Below the pieces are notes generated by a model. That model was not told where the DNA came from, searched no databases, and was given only the letters and a program-made list of their open reading frames with translations. A program made the position numbers and the translations under genes. DNA of 64,000 nt from Novosphingobium rosa NBRC 15208. Its GTDB lineage: Bacteria; Pseudomonadota; Alphaproteobacteria; Sphingomonadales; Sphingomonadaceae. The stretch is from the NCBI RefSeq assembly GCF_001598555.1, contig NZ_BCZE01000010.1, positions 1 through 64,000 of the forward strand. The letters run 5' to 3'. Below are positions 34,881-43,309 of the stretch, piece after piece (positions within the stretch are counted from its first letter, which is position 1; each line of letters starts with the position of its first letter).

Positions 34881-36865
34881 TCGGCACCAAGCTGCGCGAC
34901 AGTCTGGCCGGTTTCGACGATGCCGCTCTGGCCACGCTTGCCAATGCCGGGCTGGTGCGCCGCGCCCGCAAGGATGTGGAGGGCGGCAAGGTGCGCCTGC
35001 TCTCCGCCCAGGGCGACAGCGCCCTGATCGAGGCCGATGGCCAGCAGGTGGCGCTGGATCTTCGCGGCCCGCGTGCCGCGCCCTGTGATTGCAAGGCGGT
35101 GACGGTCTGCCGGCACCGCATCGCCGCCGTGATTTTTGTGCGGGAAGCTGAAGACGGTCCGGCGGAGGAAACCCCCGCGGGCGATCCGGCGGAGGTGATC
35201 GCCGCGCTCGATCTGGCGGCGCTGCAACGCTGGGCGGGCAAGGCGGGCTGGCGGGCGGCGCTCGATCTGCTGGCGGAAGCGGGACAGGTGGAGGCCACGC
35301 CCAACGCCGTCTCGGTCCATGTCGCCGAGGGTGAGGCGCCGGTGCGCATCCTGCGCGGGCAAGGCTTCGATGGCATTATGTCCAAAGCCTCGGGCGCGCG
35401 GGTCAAGCCTATGCATGCCGCTGCCGTGCTGGCCGCACGGCGGCATTTCGGCATGGCATTGCCTGCCATGGAGGACGTGGCGGTCAGCGATGCCGAAGCA
35501 CTTTCGATCGATCCGGCGTTTCTGGCCCGCGTGGCGACCAGCCTGACCGAGGTGGCCGCATCGGGCTTCAATCTGGCCCCTCTGCCGCTGGAGGAGAGCC
35601 TGTTCGAGCTGTCGGTTTCCTCGCGGGCCGACAGCCTGCCGCGCCTCTCCGCCATGCTGCGGGCCATTGCGGCGCAACTGCGGCTGAGACGGCAACGCAA
35701 CCTCGGCTTCGATCCTGACCGTATGCTGGAACTGGCGGCCACCGCCTTTGCCCTGTGTCGCGCGCTGGGGCAGGCCGATGAGGCGCGTCTGCTGCAACTG
35801 GCTGGCAAGCTGCGCCGCGATTTCACGCCGGCATCGCCCTTCCATCTCGTCGGCTGCGGCGGTGAGCAATGGCGCGGCGAGAGCGGCGCGCGCGGCGTGA
35901 CGGCATGGTTCGTGGAGCCCGGGACCGGGCGCTGGCTCTCCACCACGCTGGCGCGCGGGGCGGGGCAGGATCCGGCCTTCACCCCCGGCAAGGCGTGGCG
36001 CGAACAGCCCTTGTGGCACGCCGAGGCCCTGGCGACCCTGGCCCATGCCCGCATCGATCTGGAAGGCGCGCGCCTGTCCGAGGACGGGCGGCTCTCGGCT
36101 CCGGCGGAGGCGCGGGCGACCATCACCGCGCGCGGCGTGCGGCCCGATCCGGACTGGCCCGGCGTGGTCAGCGATTGGGACGCGTTGCGCGATGTCTGGC
36201 TCACCCAGACCGGGCTGGGGCTGGACCGCGAGGGCAGCGCGGCGGCCTGTCTGATTGATCCCGCGGGGCAGGCCTCGCCCTATTTCGACGATCTGGCGCA
36301 GCAGCTGGTCTGGCCTCTGCGTGACCGCAACGGCCAATGGCTGGGCCTCACGCTGGACCATGAGGAGGCCTCCCGCGCCATCGAGGCTCTGGAGACCCAG
36401 TTGCGTGATGGCTGGAAGGGCATGGTGCTGGTGCGCCTGGCCCGCGTCGGCGACCGGCTGGAGGTGCGGCCCGTCACCCTGTTCGGGGCGGGCGATCCGG
36501 TCGATCTGTCGCTGTGGCAGCGGCCATGGCGGGCGGATGACAAGCGCCCGAGCCGGATACAGGACTGGCTTGCCCGGTTGAAGATGAAGCGCGAGCGGCA
36601 GTTTGCGCCTTTTCCCCGGAGCGGCACGCAAGTGGTGCTGGCAACCGCATGGCGGCATCTGCTGGACCGGGCGGAGGTGGGCCCGATGGTGGCGCGATCA
36701 CTCGATAGCACGCTTGAGGCGCTGGCGCGGCGGCTGGAGAGCTATGGCCTGCCCGGCCTTGCCGTTCCCATGCAGCAAGCCGTCGAGCCGGAAAGCCTGC
36801 TGCGTGCCGCCTACGGCCTGCTTATCGCTCGGCAGCAGCGCTGCGCATTGCCTTTGCTGCGATAG
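34877..36865 (+). CDS. SWIM zinc-finger domain protein
   Basis: The 662-aa protein carries a SWIM finger, Cys70-x-Cys72-x5-Cys78-x-His80, after a basic N-terminal region. SWIM fingers bind zinc and can bind DNA or proteins. A long helical region without other clear motifs follows, and the size matches E. coli YehQ (about 670 aa). Its ATG overlaps the VWA stop by ATGA at 34877-34880. It closes the five-gene set, since the following gene is separated by a normal gap and has its own ribosome-binding site. Role is unknown; perhaps it is the target-recognition component. Confidence 0.88.
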   Translation: MIGTKLRDSLAGFDDAALATLANAGLVRRARKDVEGGKVRLLSAQGDSALIEADGQQVALDLRGPRAAPCDCKAVTVCRHRIAAVIFVREAEDGPAEETPAGDPAEVIAALDLAALQRWAGKAGWRAALDLLAEAGQVEATPNAVSVHVAEGEAPVRILRGQGFDGIMSKASGARVKPMHAAAVLAARRHFGMALPAMEDVAVSDAEALSIDPAFLARVATSLTEVAASGFNLAPLPLEESLFELSVSSRADSLPRLSAMLRAIAAQLRLRRQRNLGFDPDRMLELAATAFALCRALGQADEARLLQLAGKLRRDFTPASPFHLVGCGGEQWRGESGARGVTAWFVEPGTGRWLSTTLARGAGQDPAFTPGKAWREQPLWHAEALATLAHARIDLEGARLSEDGRLSAPAEARATITARGVRPDPDWPGVVSDWDALRDVWLTQTGLGLDREGSAAACLIDPAGQASPYFDDLAQQLVWPLRDRNGQWLGLTLDHEEASRAIEALETQLRDGWKGMVLVRLARVGDRLEVRPVTLFGAGDPVDLSLWQRPWRADDKRPSRIQDWLARLKMKRERQFAPFPRSGTQVVLATAWRHLLDRAEVGPMVARSLDSTLEALARRLESYGLPGLAVPMQQAVEPESLLRAAYGLLIARQQRCALPLLR

Positions 36866-36923
36866 CGCGAGGGGCTGGAAGCTGTTAGAGGCCCACTCCC
36901 CATCAACGCAGGAATTTTTGACG

Positions 36924-37256
36924 ATGACGTTTCAGCCCGGTGCCAGCTTCAAGGATAATCTGTCGGCCCTGCCGTCCATCGACGGGGTGGCGCGCATCGA
37001 TCTGGTGAGCAGCGACGGCGCCGTGGTCGACAGCATCGCCAATCAGCCGGGCAAGCAGGGTTCGCTGGCGGTCTATCAGTATCTCAAGCAGGCCTTCGGC
37101 GCGCTGGACGCCAAGGCTGCCGAGCAGGGCCTGCTGGTTTTTGCCGAACATACGCTGGACGCCCGCAACCGCCCCGGCGCCCATCCCAACATCGACCGCC
37201 TGCTGGCGATTGTCGAGGGCGCAGCGCCGCTGGAGATCGAGGTGATTGCGGCCTGA
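36924..37256 (+). CDS. DUF2322 family protein
   Basis: This 110-aa cytoplasmic protein begins MTFQPGASFKDNLSALPSIDG and contains ARIDLVSSDGAVVDSIANQPGKQGSLAVYQY-type residues in its middle, which I associate with DUF2322. The C-terminal part carries HPNIDRLLAIVEGAAPL. No function is known. The start at 36924 follows AGGAA; the longer upstream frame overlaps the SWIM gene and is not homologous. It converges with the unrecognised gene at 37262-38071, with only five bases between stops. Confidence 0.75.
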   Translation: MTFQPGASFKDNLSALPSIDGVARIDLVSSDGAVVDSIANQPGKQGSLAVYQYLKQAFGALDAKAAEQGLLVFAEHTLDARNRPGAHPNIDRLLAIVEGAAPLEIEVIAA

Positions 37257-37261
37257 TCGGT

Positions 37262-38071
37262 CTATTCCTCGGTGTAGCGGACCAGCATCCGGGTCTGGCC
37301 CCACAGCACGGTGGCCAGATCATCGATCATGGCTGAGTCCGCCCCGGCGTAGAGGCTGGCCAGATCCTCGGCCAGCCTGCGTGCCGTGGGGGCGGGCAAG
37401 GGTGTGGCGCGGCGGAAGCCCAGCAAGCGCGCGCCGATGCCGAAGAGCAGCAACCCATAGCTCTCCGCCAGATGGCGTGCGAGGGCATGGTTCTGCATCG
37501 GATTGAGATCGCAGGAAAAATAGCCATTGGGAAAGGCCGCGATGGCGTCCGGGGCACAGGCCACCGGGGGGTAGAGGAAGAGGATCGGCTCGTGCGGCTT
37601 GATGCCAAGGGCCGAGGCCGGATCGCGATTGATGCTGACCGGATCATGGCCTTCAGCGCTGTCTCCGCAGGGCAGCAGTCCTTGCAGCGATGCGAAGGAG
37701 ACCTTGGCCGCCATCCGCTGAAGCTTGGCGAGGCGGATTGGAAATTCCGATGGCGTGCCGAGATAACCCCGGTGCTGGCCGTTCTCATAGGCGTCCGGGG
37801 ACAGCCCGGTCAGATCATGGCCGTCGGTATCGTCCAGTCCGTGATAATCGGCGCCATGGCCCGAGGTGTAACAGGCCTGCTCCAGATCATCGAGCGTGGC
37901 GATCACATGACAATCGGGGCGCTCCGCCTGAAGCGTGGCATGCAGAGCGAGCAGGCTTTCGAGAGAGGTGATGCCGCGCGCGGTCGCCCCGTCGCAGAGC
38001 AACGTGTTGAAGGTCTGCGGCATGGCCTGGGTGAAGGGCGTCAACGTCGGAGCGGGGGCGGTGTGAGGCAT
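37262..38071 (-). CDS. Unrecognised protein (269 aa), possibly cytoplasmic
   Basis: No family comes to mind. The protein begins MPHTAPAPTLTPF, has no signal peptide and no membrane segment. Segments with some character are DDLEQACYTSGHGADYHGLDDTDGHDLTG, rich in Asp and His, and LFLYPPVACAPDAIAAFPNGYFSCDLNP. The Asp/His cluster could bind metal. It has normal codon use and a plausible length, so it is likely real. The upstream part of the frame (to 38227) is Arg-rich and without homology; ATG 38071 is a guess, with ATG for MPQTF as an alternative. Confidence 0.6.
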   Translation of the reverse strand: MPHTAPAPTLTPFTQAMPQTFNTLLCDGATARGITSLESLLALHATLQAERPDCHVIATLDDLEQACYTSGHGADYHGLDDTDGHDLTGLSPDAYENGQHRGYLGTPSEFPIRLAKLQRMAAKVSFASLQGLLPCGDSAEGHDPVSINRDPASALGIKPHEPILFLYPPVACAPDAIAAFPNGYFSCDLNPMQNHALARHLAESYGLLLFGIGARLLGFRRATPLPAPTARRLAEDLASLYAGADSAMIDDLATVLWGQTRMLVRYTEE

Positions 38072-38295
38072 GCGTCCATGGGGCGCAGGCTGCGCGCCTT
38101 TGTCAATCAGGCCGAAGCGGAAAAGGCGCGAATCGGGCAGGTTGGTTAACGTTTTGCTTCCTCTTGCCCTTTGCGCGAATCTCCCGGTTTTTCTGGGTTT
38201 TTGGCCCTTTGTGCGATCTGCGCCCATCCGAAAATCTTACCAAAAGCCTCGCGGCATTTACGGTGTGCCAAGGATTGGCCCCCTATACCGCGCCG

Positions 38296-40581
38296 ATGAA
38301 TGGTAAAGCGACAATCGCGGGCAGCGGCGAGTTGGGAATTTTGTCGGTGCTGGGGCTGGCCGGGCGCGGCGATGATACGTCGGCGCATGTGCTGGGGGCT
38401 CAGCAGGCCCAACTGACCAAGGTGGCCCGCATCCGGCTGCTGACCCAGGCCCCCGGCGCCTTCGTGGTGCTGGCGCTTTACGCTCAGCAGCTGGGCTGGG
38501 CGCCGATGCTTGGCTGGCTGGTGGCGCTGGCCGCCTCGCTGGGGTTGGTGACCTATGCCGAGCGCCGGTCGAGTTTCGCCATGCAGGGCACGGCGATCAT
38601 CGCCAATGCGCTGGTCTGGGCCGCTGTGCTGTGGTTTTTCGTGCCGCAGGGCACGCAGGGCAGCCATTTCGAAATCTGGACGGTGCTGGCCACGCTGATG
38701 ACGGTGTCCGCGCTGGTGCTGCCCACCGCGCCGCTGGCCACGCTGCTGTTTTCGGCCATCGTGGGCGGGGCGGCGATCGGTTCCTTCGTGCAGGGCGGCT
38801 ATGACGCGATGGCTGGCGTGGCCGCGCTGTTCGTCAGCTGCATCGCGCTGGGCACGATGGAGTCGGCCCGCAGCTTCCTTGCCGCGCGCATCACCGCCGC
38901 GAGCATTGCCGAGCGCGACGAGGTCGTCAGCCTGCTGTTGCGCGAATCCGAGGATGAGGCCGACTGGCTGTGGCAGAGCGACGCCCGCCACCGGGTGCGT
39001 GATGCCGGGCGGCGCTTTGCCGATGCGCTGGGGCTCTCCGCCGGCGAGATCGAAGGGCAGGGGTTGCTCCATCTCATCAGCGGCTCGGGCGATCTTGAGG
39101 CGTCCGATTCGGGGCTGATCGAGCTGGCGGGCAGGCTGGGCAACCGCGAGGGCTTCGCCGGTCTGGTGCTGCCGGTGCTGGTGATGGGCCGCCGCCGCTG
39201 GTGGGAGATGTCTGGCGCGCCGCGCTTCGATGGCGCGGGCACTTTTGAGGGCTTTCACGGCGTGATCTCGGATGTCACCGAAAAGCGGGAAAGCGCCGAG
39301 CGCATCGCCCGCCTCGCGCGGTATGACACGCTGACCGGCCTGCCCAACCGCATGATGCTGACCGAGACACTGGCCACGGCGCTGGCGGCAGGCGGCGGGG
39401 CGCTGATGATGCTCGACCTCGACCGGTTCAAGGCGGTGAACGATACGCTGGGCCATCCCGTGGGCGATGCGCTGCTGGCGCAGGTGGGCCAGCGGCTCAC
39501 CGCGCTGATGGCGCCGGGCGAGATGGTGGGCCGTCTGGGCGGCGACGAATTCGCTGTCGTGCTGCCCGCCGCCACCGATGACATCCGGCTGGGAGAGATC
39601 GCGCGCGGCATTTTGCGCGATCTGTCGCGCAGCTTTATGGTCAGCGGGCATACGCTGTCGATTGGCGTGAGCGTGGGCTCGGCGGTGGGGCCGCGCGATG
39701 GCGCCAGTGTCGAGGATCTGATGCGTCATGCCGATATGGCGCTCTATCGCTCCAAGGAGACCGGGCGCGGGCGGCATGTCGCCTATGGCGCCGATCTGCG
39801 CGCCGATGCGCAGGAGCGCCTTGAGCAGGAGGAGGCCCTGCGCCGCGCCATCGAAAATGAGGACTTCGTGCTGCAATATCAGCCGGTCGTCGATCTGGTC
39901 AGCGAGCGGGTGGTGGGCTTCGAGGCGCTGCTGCGCTGGCAGCATCCCGAGCGCGGCCTCGTCGGCCCCGACACCTTCGTGCCGCTGGCCGAGGCCTGCG
40001 GGCTGATCGTGCCCATCGGCCAATGGGTGCTGGCTGCCGCCGTGCGCGAGGCGGCGCGCTGGACGGGGCCGGTGCGCGTGGCGGTCAATGTCGCGCCGCT
40101 GCAGCTGATGGCTCAGGATTTCGTCGAGGGGCTGGTGCAGGTGCTGGCGACATCGGGCCTGCCGCCGCAGCGGCTGGAGATCGAGGTGACCGAAAGCATC
40201 TTCGAAGGCGATGCCGAAAGGGCCCGCGCCGTGCTGGAGCGCGTGCTGGCGCTGGGCTGCTGCGTGTGCCTCGACGATTTCGGCTCTGGCCATGCCTCGC
40301 TGGATTATCTGCGCAAGCTGCATTTCTCGGCGATCAAGATCGACCGGGGCTTTGTGAAAGGCGCGCTGGCGGGCCATCAGGAAAGCCTCGCCACGGTGCG
40401 CGCCATCGTGGCGATGACCCATGGGCTGGAGATGGCCAGCATCGCGGAAGGCGTGGAAACCGCCGAGGAACTGGCGCTGATGCGGGATCTGGGCTGTACG
40501 CGGGTGCAGGGCTATTACTTTGGCCGCCCGATGGACAGCAGCGCGATTGATCGGCTGTTTGCAAGGCAGAAGCAGGCTTAA
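38296..40581 (+). CDS. Membrane-bound PAS-GGDEF-EAL cyclic di-GMP protein
   Basis: The 761-aa protein has about five N-terminal membrane helices (residues about 50-185), a sensor-like segment ending at GVISDVTEKRE (PAS), and a GGDEF domain with RLGGDEF (413-419). An EAL domain follows: GFEALLRW (about 530), EVTESIF, DDFGSGHASLDYL, IKIDRGFV and AEGVETAEEL. Both halves keep catalytic signatures, so it may make and break cyclic di-GMP, or one half may be regulatory. The start ATG 38296 precedes the first membrane region; the frame upstream lacks any family resemblance. Confidence 0.9.
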   Translation: MNGKATIAGSGELGILSVLGLAGRGDDTSAHVLGAQQAQLTKVARIRLLTQAPGAFVVLALYAQQLGWAPMLGWLVALAASLGLVTYAERRSSFAMQGTAIIANALVWAAVLWFFVPQGTQGSHFEIWTVLATLMTVSALVLPTAPLATLLFSAIVGGAAIGSFVQGGYDAMAGVAALFVSCIALGTMESARSFLAARITAASIAERDEVVSLLLRESEDEADWLWQSDARHRVRDAGRRFADALGLSAGEIEGQGLLHLISGSGDLEASDSGLIELAGRLGNREGFAGLVLPVLVMGRRRWWEMSGAPRFDGAGTFEGFHGVISDVTEKRESAERIARLARYDTLTGLPNRMMLTETLATALAAGGGALMMLDLDRFKAVNDTLGHPVGDALLAQVGQRLTALMAPGEMVGRLGGDEFAVVLPAATDDIRLGEIARGILRDLSRSFMVSGHTLSIGVSVGSAVGPRDGASVEDLMRHADMALYRSKETGRGRHVAYGADLRADAQERLEQEEALRRAIENEDFVLQYQPVVDLVSERVVGFEALLRWQHPERGLVGPDTFVPLAEACGLIVPIGQWVLAAAVREAARWTGPVRVAVNVAPLQLMAQDFVEGLVQVLATSGLPPQRLEIEVTESIFEGDAERARAVLERVLALGCCVCLDDFGSGHASLDYLRKLHFSAIKIDRGFVKGALAGHQESLATVRAIVAMTHGLEMASIAEGVETAEELALMRDLGCTRVQGYYFGRPMDSSAIDRLFARQKQA

Positions 40582-40590
40582 GGGATTTAA

Positions 40591-40612
40591 GCAGGGGGCC
40601 ATCGCCCCCTGC
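40591..40612 (+). repeat. Palindrome after the GGDEF-EAL gene
   Basis: GCAGGGGGCCATCGCCCCCTGC, a stem of about nine pairs, lies 10 bases after the stop codon and continues with ACCCCCGTTACGTC. It is of the same general type as the purN-end repeats but with a different core. It is probably a terminator. Confidence 0.6.
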
Positions 40613-40689
40613 ACCCCCGTTACGTCTCCCGACACGGATGGAGCGCTAGGCCGGATCGAAGCGCAAACGTCCCACCGCTGGAGGCTTTC

Positions 40690-40776
40690 ATGCCTGCGGC
40701 GCTGCGACGTTGCTCTAAGGCCGAACCCGTGGCACGAGGTAGACATTAAAGGGAGCGCGAGGGCGATGGCCCTCGC
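40690..40776 (-). repeat. Palindromic 3'-end repeat, copy 4 (after purQ)
   Basis: The core GCGAGGGCGATGGCCCTCGC is at 40757-40776 on the minus strand, about 90 bases after the purQ stop, and GCTCCC follows as in copies 1-3. The next 65 bases, containing GGGTTCGGCCTTAGAGC and CAGCGCCGCAGGC, match copy 1 near 14810-14850 with few differences. Confidence 0.7.
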
Positions 40777-40863
40777 ATCTTCTCTTCAACCCCTTGAAAG
40801 AAAAGGCGGCGAAGCCGAAGCCACGCCGCCCTTCAATCCGGTAAAACCGAGAAACCTCAGGCC

Positions 40864-41541
40864 TCAGGCCGAAACCAAAGTCCGCACCACGCTCTCGAAC
40901 AGCGCGCGGCCATCGATGCCGCCCTGCGCCTTTTCGATATGGCGCTCGGGGTGGGGCATCATGCCCAGCACATTGCCCTTTTCGTTCAGCACGCCCGCGA
41001 TGTTGCGCGCCGAGCCGTTGACCTCTTCGGCGTAGCGGAAGGCCACGCGGCCTTCGCCCTCGATGCGGTCCAGCGTGGCGTCGTCGGCGAAGAAGTTGCC
41101 GTCGTGATGGGCCACGGGGATGGTGATGCGCTGGTCCTTGAAGTAGCGGCTGGTGAACAGCGAGTCGTTGTTCTCGACGTTCAGCGCCACCTCGCGGCAG
41201 ACGAAGCGGATGCCGGCGTTGCGCATCAGCGCGCCGGGCAGCAGGCCGGCCTCGGTCAGCACCTGGAAGCCGTTGCACACGCCAAGGACGGCCACGCCCT
41301 TGTTGGCGGCGGCGACAACGGCCTGCATCACGGGGCTGCGGGCGGCCATGGCGCCGCTGCGCAGATAGTCGCCATAGGAAAAGCCGCCGGGCAGGGCGAT
41401 GAAATCAAGGCCTTCGGGCAGGGCGGCATCGCCGTGCCACACGCGATGGACCTCGCCGCCGCAGACGTTCTCGATCGCCACCGCCATGTCGCGGTCGCAG
41501 TTCGAGCCGGGGAAGGTGATGACGGCAGCGCGGAAGGTCAT
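40864..41541 (-). CDS. purQ: Phosphoribosylformylglycinamidine synthase, glutaminase subunit
   Basis: The 225-aa class-I glutamine amidotransferase supplies ammonia for FGAM synthesis. It has [10 protein letters not shown] at the N-terminus, the nucleophile Cys in [17 protein letters not shown], the oxyanion segment [14 protein letters not shown], and the His-Glu dyad in [10 protein letters not shown]. Its start overlaps the purS stop (ATGA at 41538-41541). PurL must be elsewhere. It follows purS on the minus strand. Confidence 0.96.
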   Translation of the reverse strand: MTFRAAVITFPGSNCDRDMAVAIENVCGGEVHRVWHGDAALPEGLDFIALPGGFSYGDYLRSGAMAARSPVMQAVVAAANKGVAVLGVCNGFQVLTEAGLLPGALMRNAGIRFVCREVALNVENNDSLFTSRYFKDQRITIPVAHHDGNFFADDATLDRIEGEGRVAFRYAEEVNGSARNIAGVLNEKGNVLGMMPHPERHIEKAQGGIDGRALFESVVRTLVSA

Positions 41542-41774
41542 GCGGCGACCCTTTCGACGCGGTAGTTCTCGATCACCTGATTGGCGAGCAGCTTCTGGGC
41601 CATCTCGTCCAGAGCTGCGTCGGTGACGCTGTCATCGACTTCCAGCTCGATCAGACGACCGGCGCGCACGTCCGAAACGCCCGAGAAGCCGAGGCCCTCG
41701 ATGGCGTGATGGATGGCGCGGCCCTGCGGATCGAGCACGCCGTTCTTGAGGCTGACGAAAACGCGCACTTTCAT
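41538..41774 (-). CDS. purS: Phosphoribosylformylglycinamidine synthase subunit PurS
   Basis: The 78-aa small bridging subunit of the PurLQS complex begins [18 protein letters not shown] and shows [19 protein letters not shown] and VIENYRVE, all typical. The start ATG 41774 is chosen by homology; an upstream frame would add about 24 residues with no family match. No strong Shine-Dalgarno is seen. Translation is coupled to purQ through a 4-base overlap. Confidence 0.93.
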   Translation of the reverse strand: MKVRVFVSLKNGVLDPQGRAIHHAIEGLGFSGVSDVRAGRLIELEVDDSVTDAALDEMAQKLLANQVIENYRVERVAA

Positions 41775-41881
41775 GGGGGCTGGGCCTTTCTGCTGGGCGG
41801 AAGTAGGAATCGCGGCCCCTATGGCCCCGAAAAGCGCAAAAGCCAAGGGGCAGGGTAGGCCACCTGCCCCTTTTCAGCCGA

Positions 41882-43309
41882 TCAGCCGCCGTTGCGAGGT
41901 GCGGCGGCGCCGTCCAGACGGTCTCCGCCAAGGGCCCGGTAGAGCGAAACGCGGTTCGATCCATCGGCCAGCACCGTGGCGATCAACGTCTTTTCCGAGG
42001 TGTAGAGCGTCTGCTGGGCGGTCAGCACATCGAGGTAGGTGTCGATCCCGCCTTGGTAGCGCTGGGTGGAGAGACGGAAGTTGTCTGCTGCCGCATCGCG
42101 CGCGGCCGTGCTGGCCTCAAGCTGGTCGGCGATGGTGCCCCGCCGGGCCAGCACATTGGCGACGTCGGAGAAGGCCGATTGCACCGCCTTGCGATAGGCG
42201 GCGAGCGAGGCTTGCTGCTGCGCTTCGGCCTGGCGGGCGGTGGCCTTGGCGGCGCCGGCCTTGAAGATGGGATAGCTCAGCGTCGCGCCGCCGGCCCAGG
42301 CGAAGGTGCCGCCGGTGAACATGCTGGCCAGCGCTGAACTGGCGGTGCCCAGCAGGCCGGTCAGCGTGATCCTGGGGAAGAGCGCGGCGCGCGCGGCGGC
42401 GGCATTGCCCTTGGCGGCTTCCAGCGCGTCCTCAGCCTGCATCACATCGGGGCGGCGCAGCAGGATGTTCGAGGAAAGACCCGTGGGGATCGTCGCCAGA
42501 TGGAGGTTGGCGTCGGTGAGGCTGGTCGGCAGGTTGGCTGGGTCGATGTTGTCGCCCACCAGCAGCCGCAGGGCGTTGAGATCGGCGGCCTGAAAGTTGG
42601 TCTGGCTGGCGATGTCGGCCTCGGCCTGACGCAGGGTGATTTCGGCCTTGCGCAGGTCGCCCAGCGGCGCCACGCCGCCATCGACGCGCTTTTTCGTCAG
42701 CTTCACGCTGTTGCTGGCGGCGGTCTGCGTGTCGCGCGCCAGCTTGAGCAGGCTGGTGTCGGCGGCATAGGCCAGCCAGCCTGTCGCGATGCTGGAGACC
42801 ACCGAAAGCCGCGCGCTGCGCGCCGCCGCCTGTGTGCCGAGATAAGAGGCGCGGGCCGCCGCCGTCAGATCGCGCAGCCGCCCGAAAAGGTCGAGTTCGT
42901 AGGAGGAGACCACGCCCTGAGCGTTGAAGGCGTCGCCCTTGGCGCTGCTGGAAATCCCCAGAGCGCGGTCGCCACCCGAATGGGTCCAGCCCGCGCTGGC
43001 GTCCAGTTCGGGGAACAGCGCGGAGCGGGCGATGCGGAACTGCGCCTGCGCCGCCTGCACATTGGCCACGGCCTGAGCAATATCCTGATTGTGCACCAGC
43101 CCCTGCTCGATCAGGATGACGAGGCGCGGATCGGCCAGCACATCGCGATAGGCATAGGTGGGCGTCTGGTCCACGCCGGGCGCGGCATAGGCCGGGCCGG
43201 TGGGGAACTGCGCCGGGATCGGCAGGGGGCCATCCGATTTGGGCGCGGCCTGCGCGGCGCCGGCAGCCAGCACGCTTGCCAGAGCCAGAAGGACGGGCAG
43301 GCGGCTCAT
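41882..43309 (-). CDS. Outer-membrane efflux channel (NodT/OprM family)
   Basis: The 475-aa protein is an RND outer-membrane factor. The conserved segment DPRLVILIEQGLVHNQDIAQAVANV, two repeated helical hairpins (RLSVVSSIATGWLAYAAD) and beta-barrel half-sites with LLRRPDVMQAEDALEAA and FPRITLTGLLG are present. The signal peptide ends in an AAQA type I cleavage site, and no lipobox cysteine is seen near it. Most OprM/CmeC-type proteins are lipidated, so this one is unusual or processed differently. Its ATG overlaps the pump gene stop (43306-43309). Confidence 0.92.
   Translation of the reverse strand: MSRLPVLLALASVLAAGAAQAAPKSDGPLPIPAQFPTGPAYAAPGVDQTPTYAYRDVLADPRLVILIEQGLVHNQDIAQAVANVQAAQAQFRIARSALFPELDASAGWTHSGGDRALGISSSAKGDAFNAQGVVSSYELDLFGRLRDLTAAARASYLGTQAAARSARLSVVSSIATGWLAYAADTSLLKLARDTQTAASNSVKLTKKRVDGGVAPLGDLRKAEITLRQAEADIASQTNFQAADLNALRLLVGDNIDPANLPTSLTDANLHLATIPTGLSSNILLRRPDVMQAEDALEAAKGNAAAARAALFPRITLTGLLGTASSALASMFTGGTFAWAGGATLSYPIFKAGAAKATARQAEAQQQASLAAYRKAVQSAFSDVANVLARRGTIADQLEASTAARDAAADNFRLSTQRYQGGIDTYLDVLTAQQTLYTSEKTLIATVLADGSNRVSLYRALGGDRLDGAAAPRNGG

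Noticed and set aside
38146..40746. Open frame of about 866 codons opposite the GGDEF-EAL gene
   Set aside because: The + strand frame has intact GGDEF and EAL motifs; the minus frame is His/Gln/Arg-rich and lacks any family signature.
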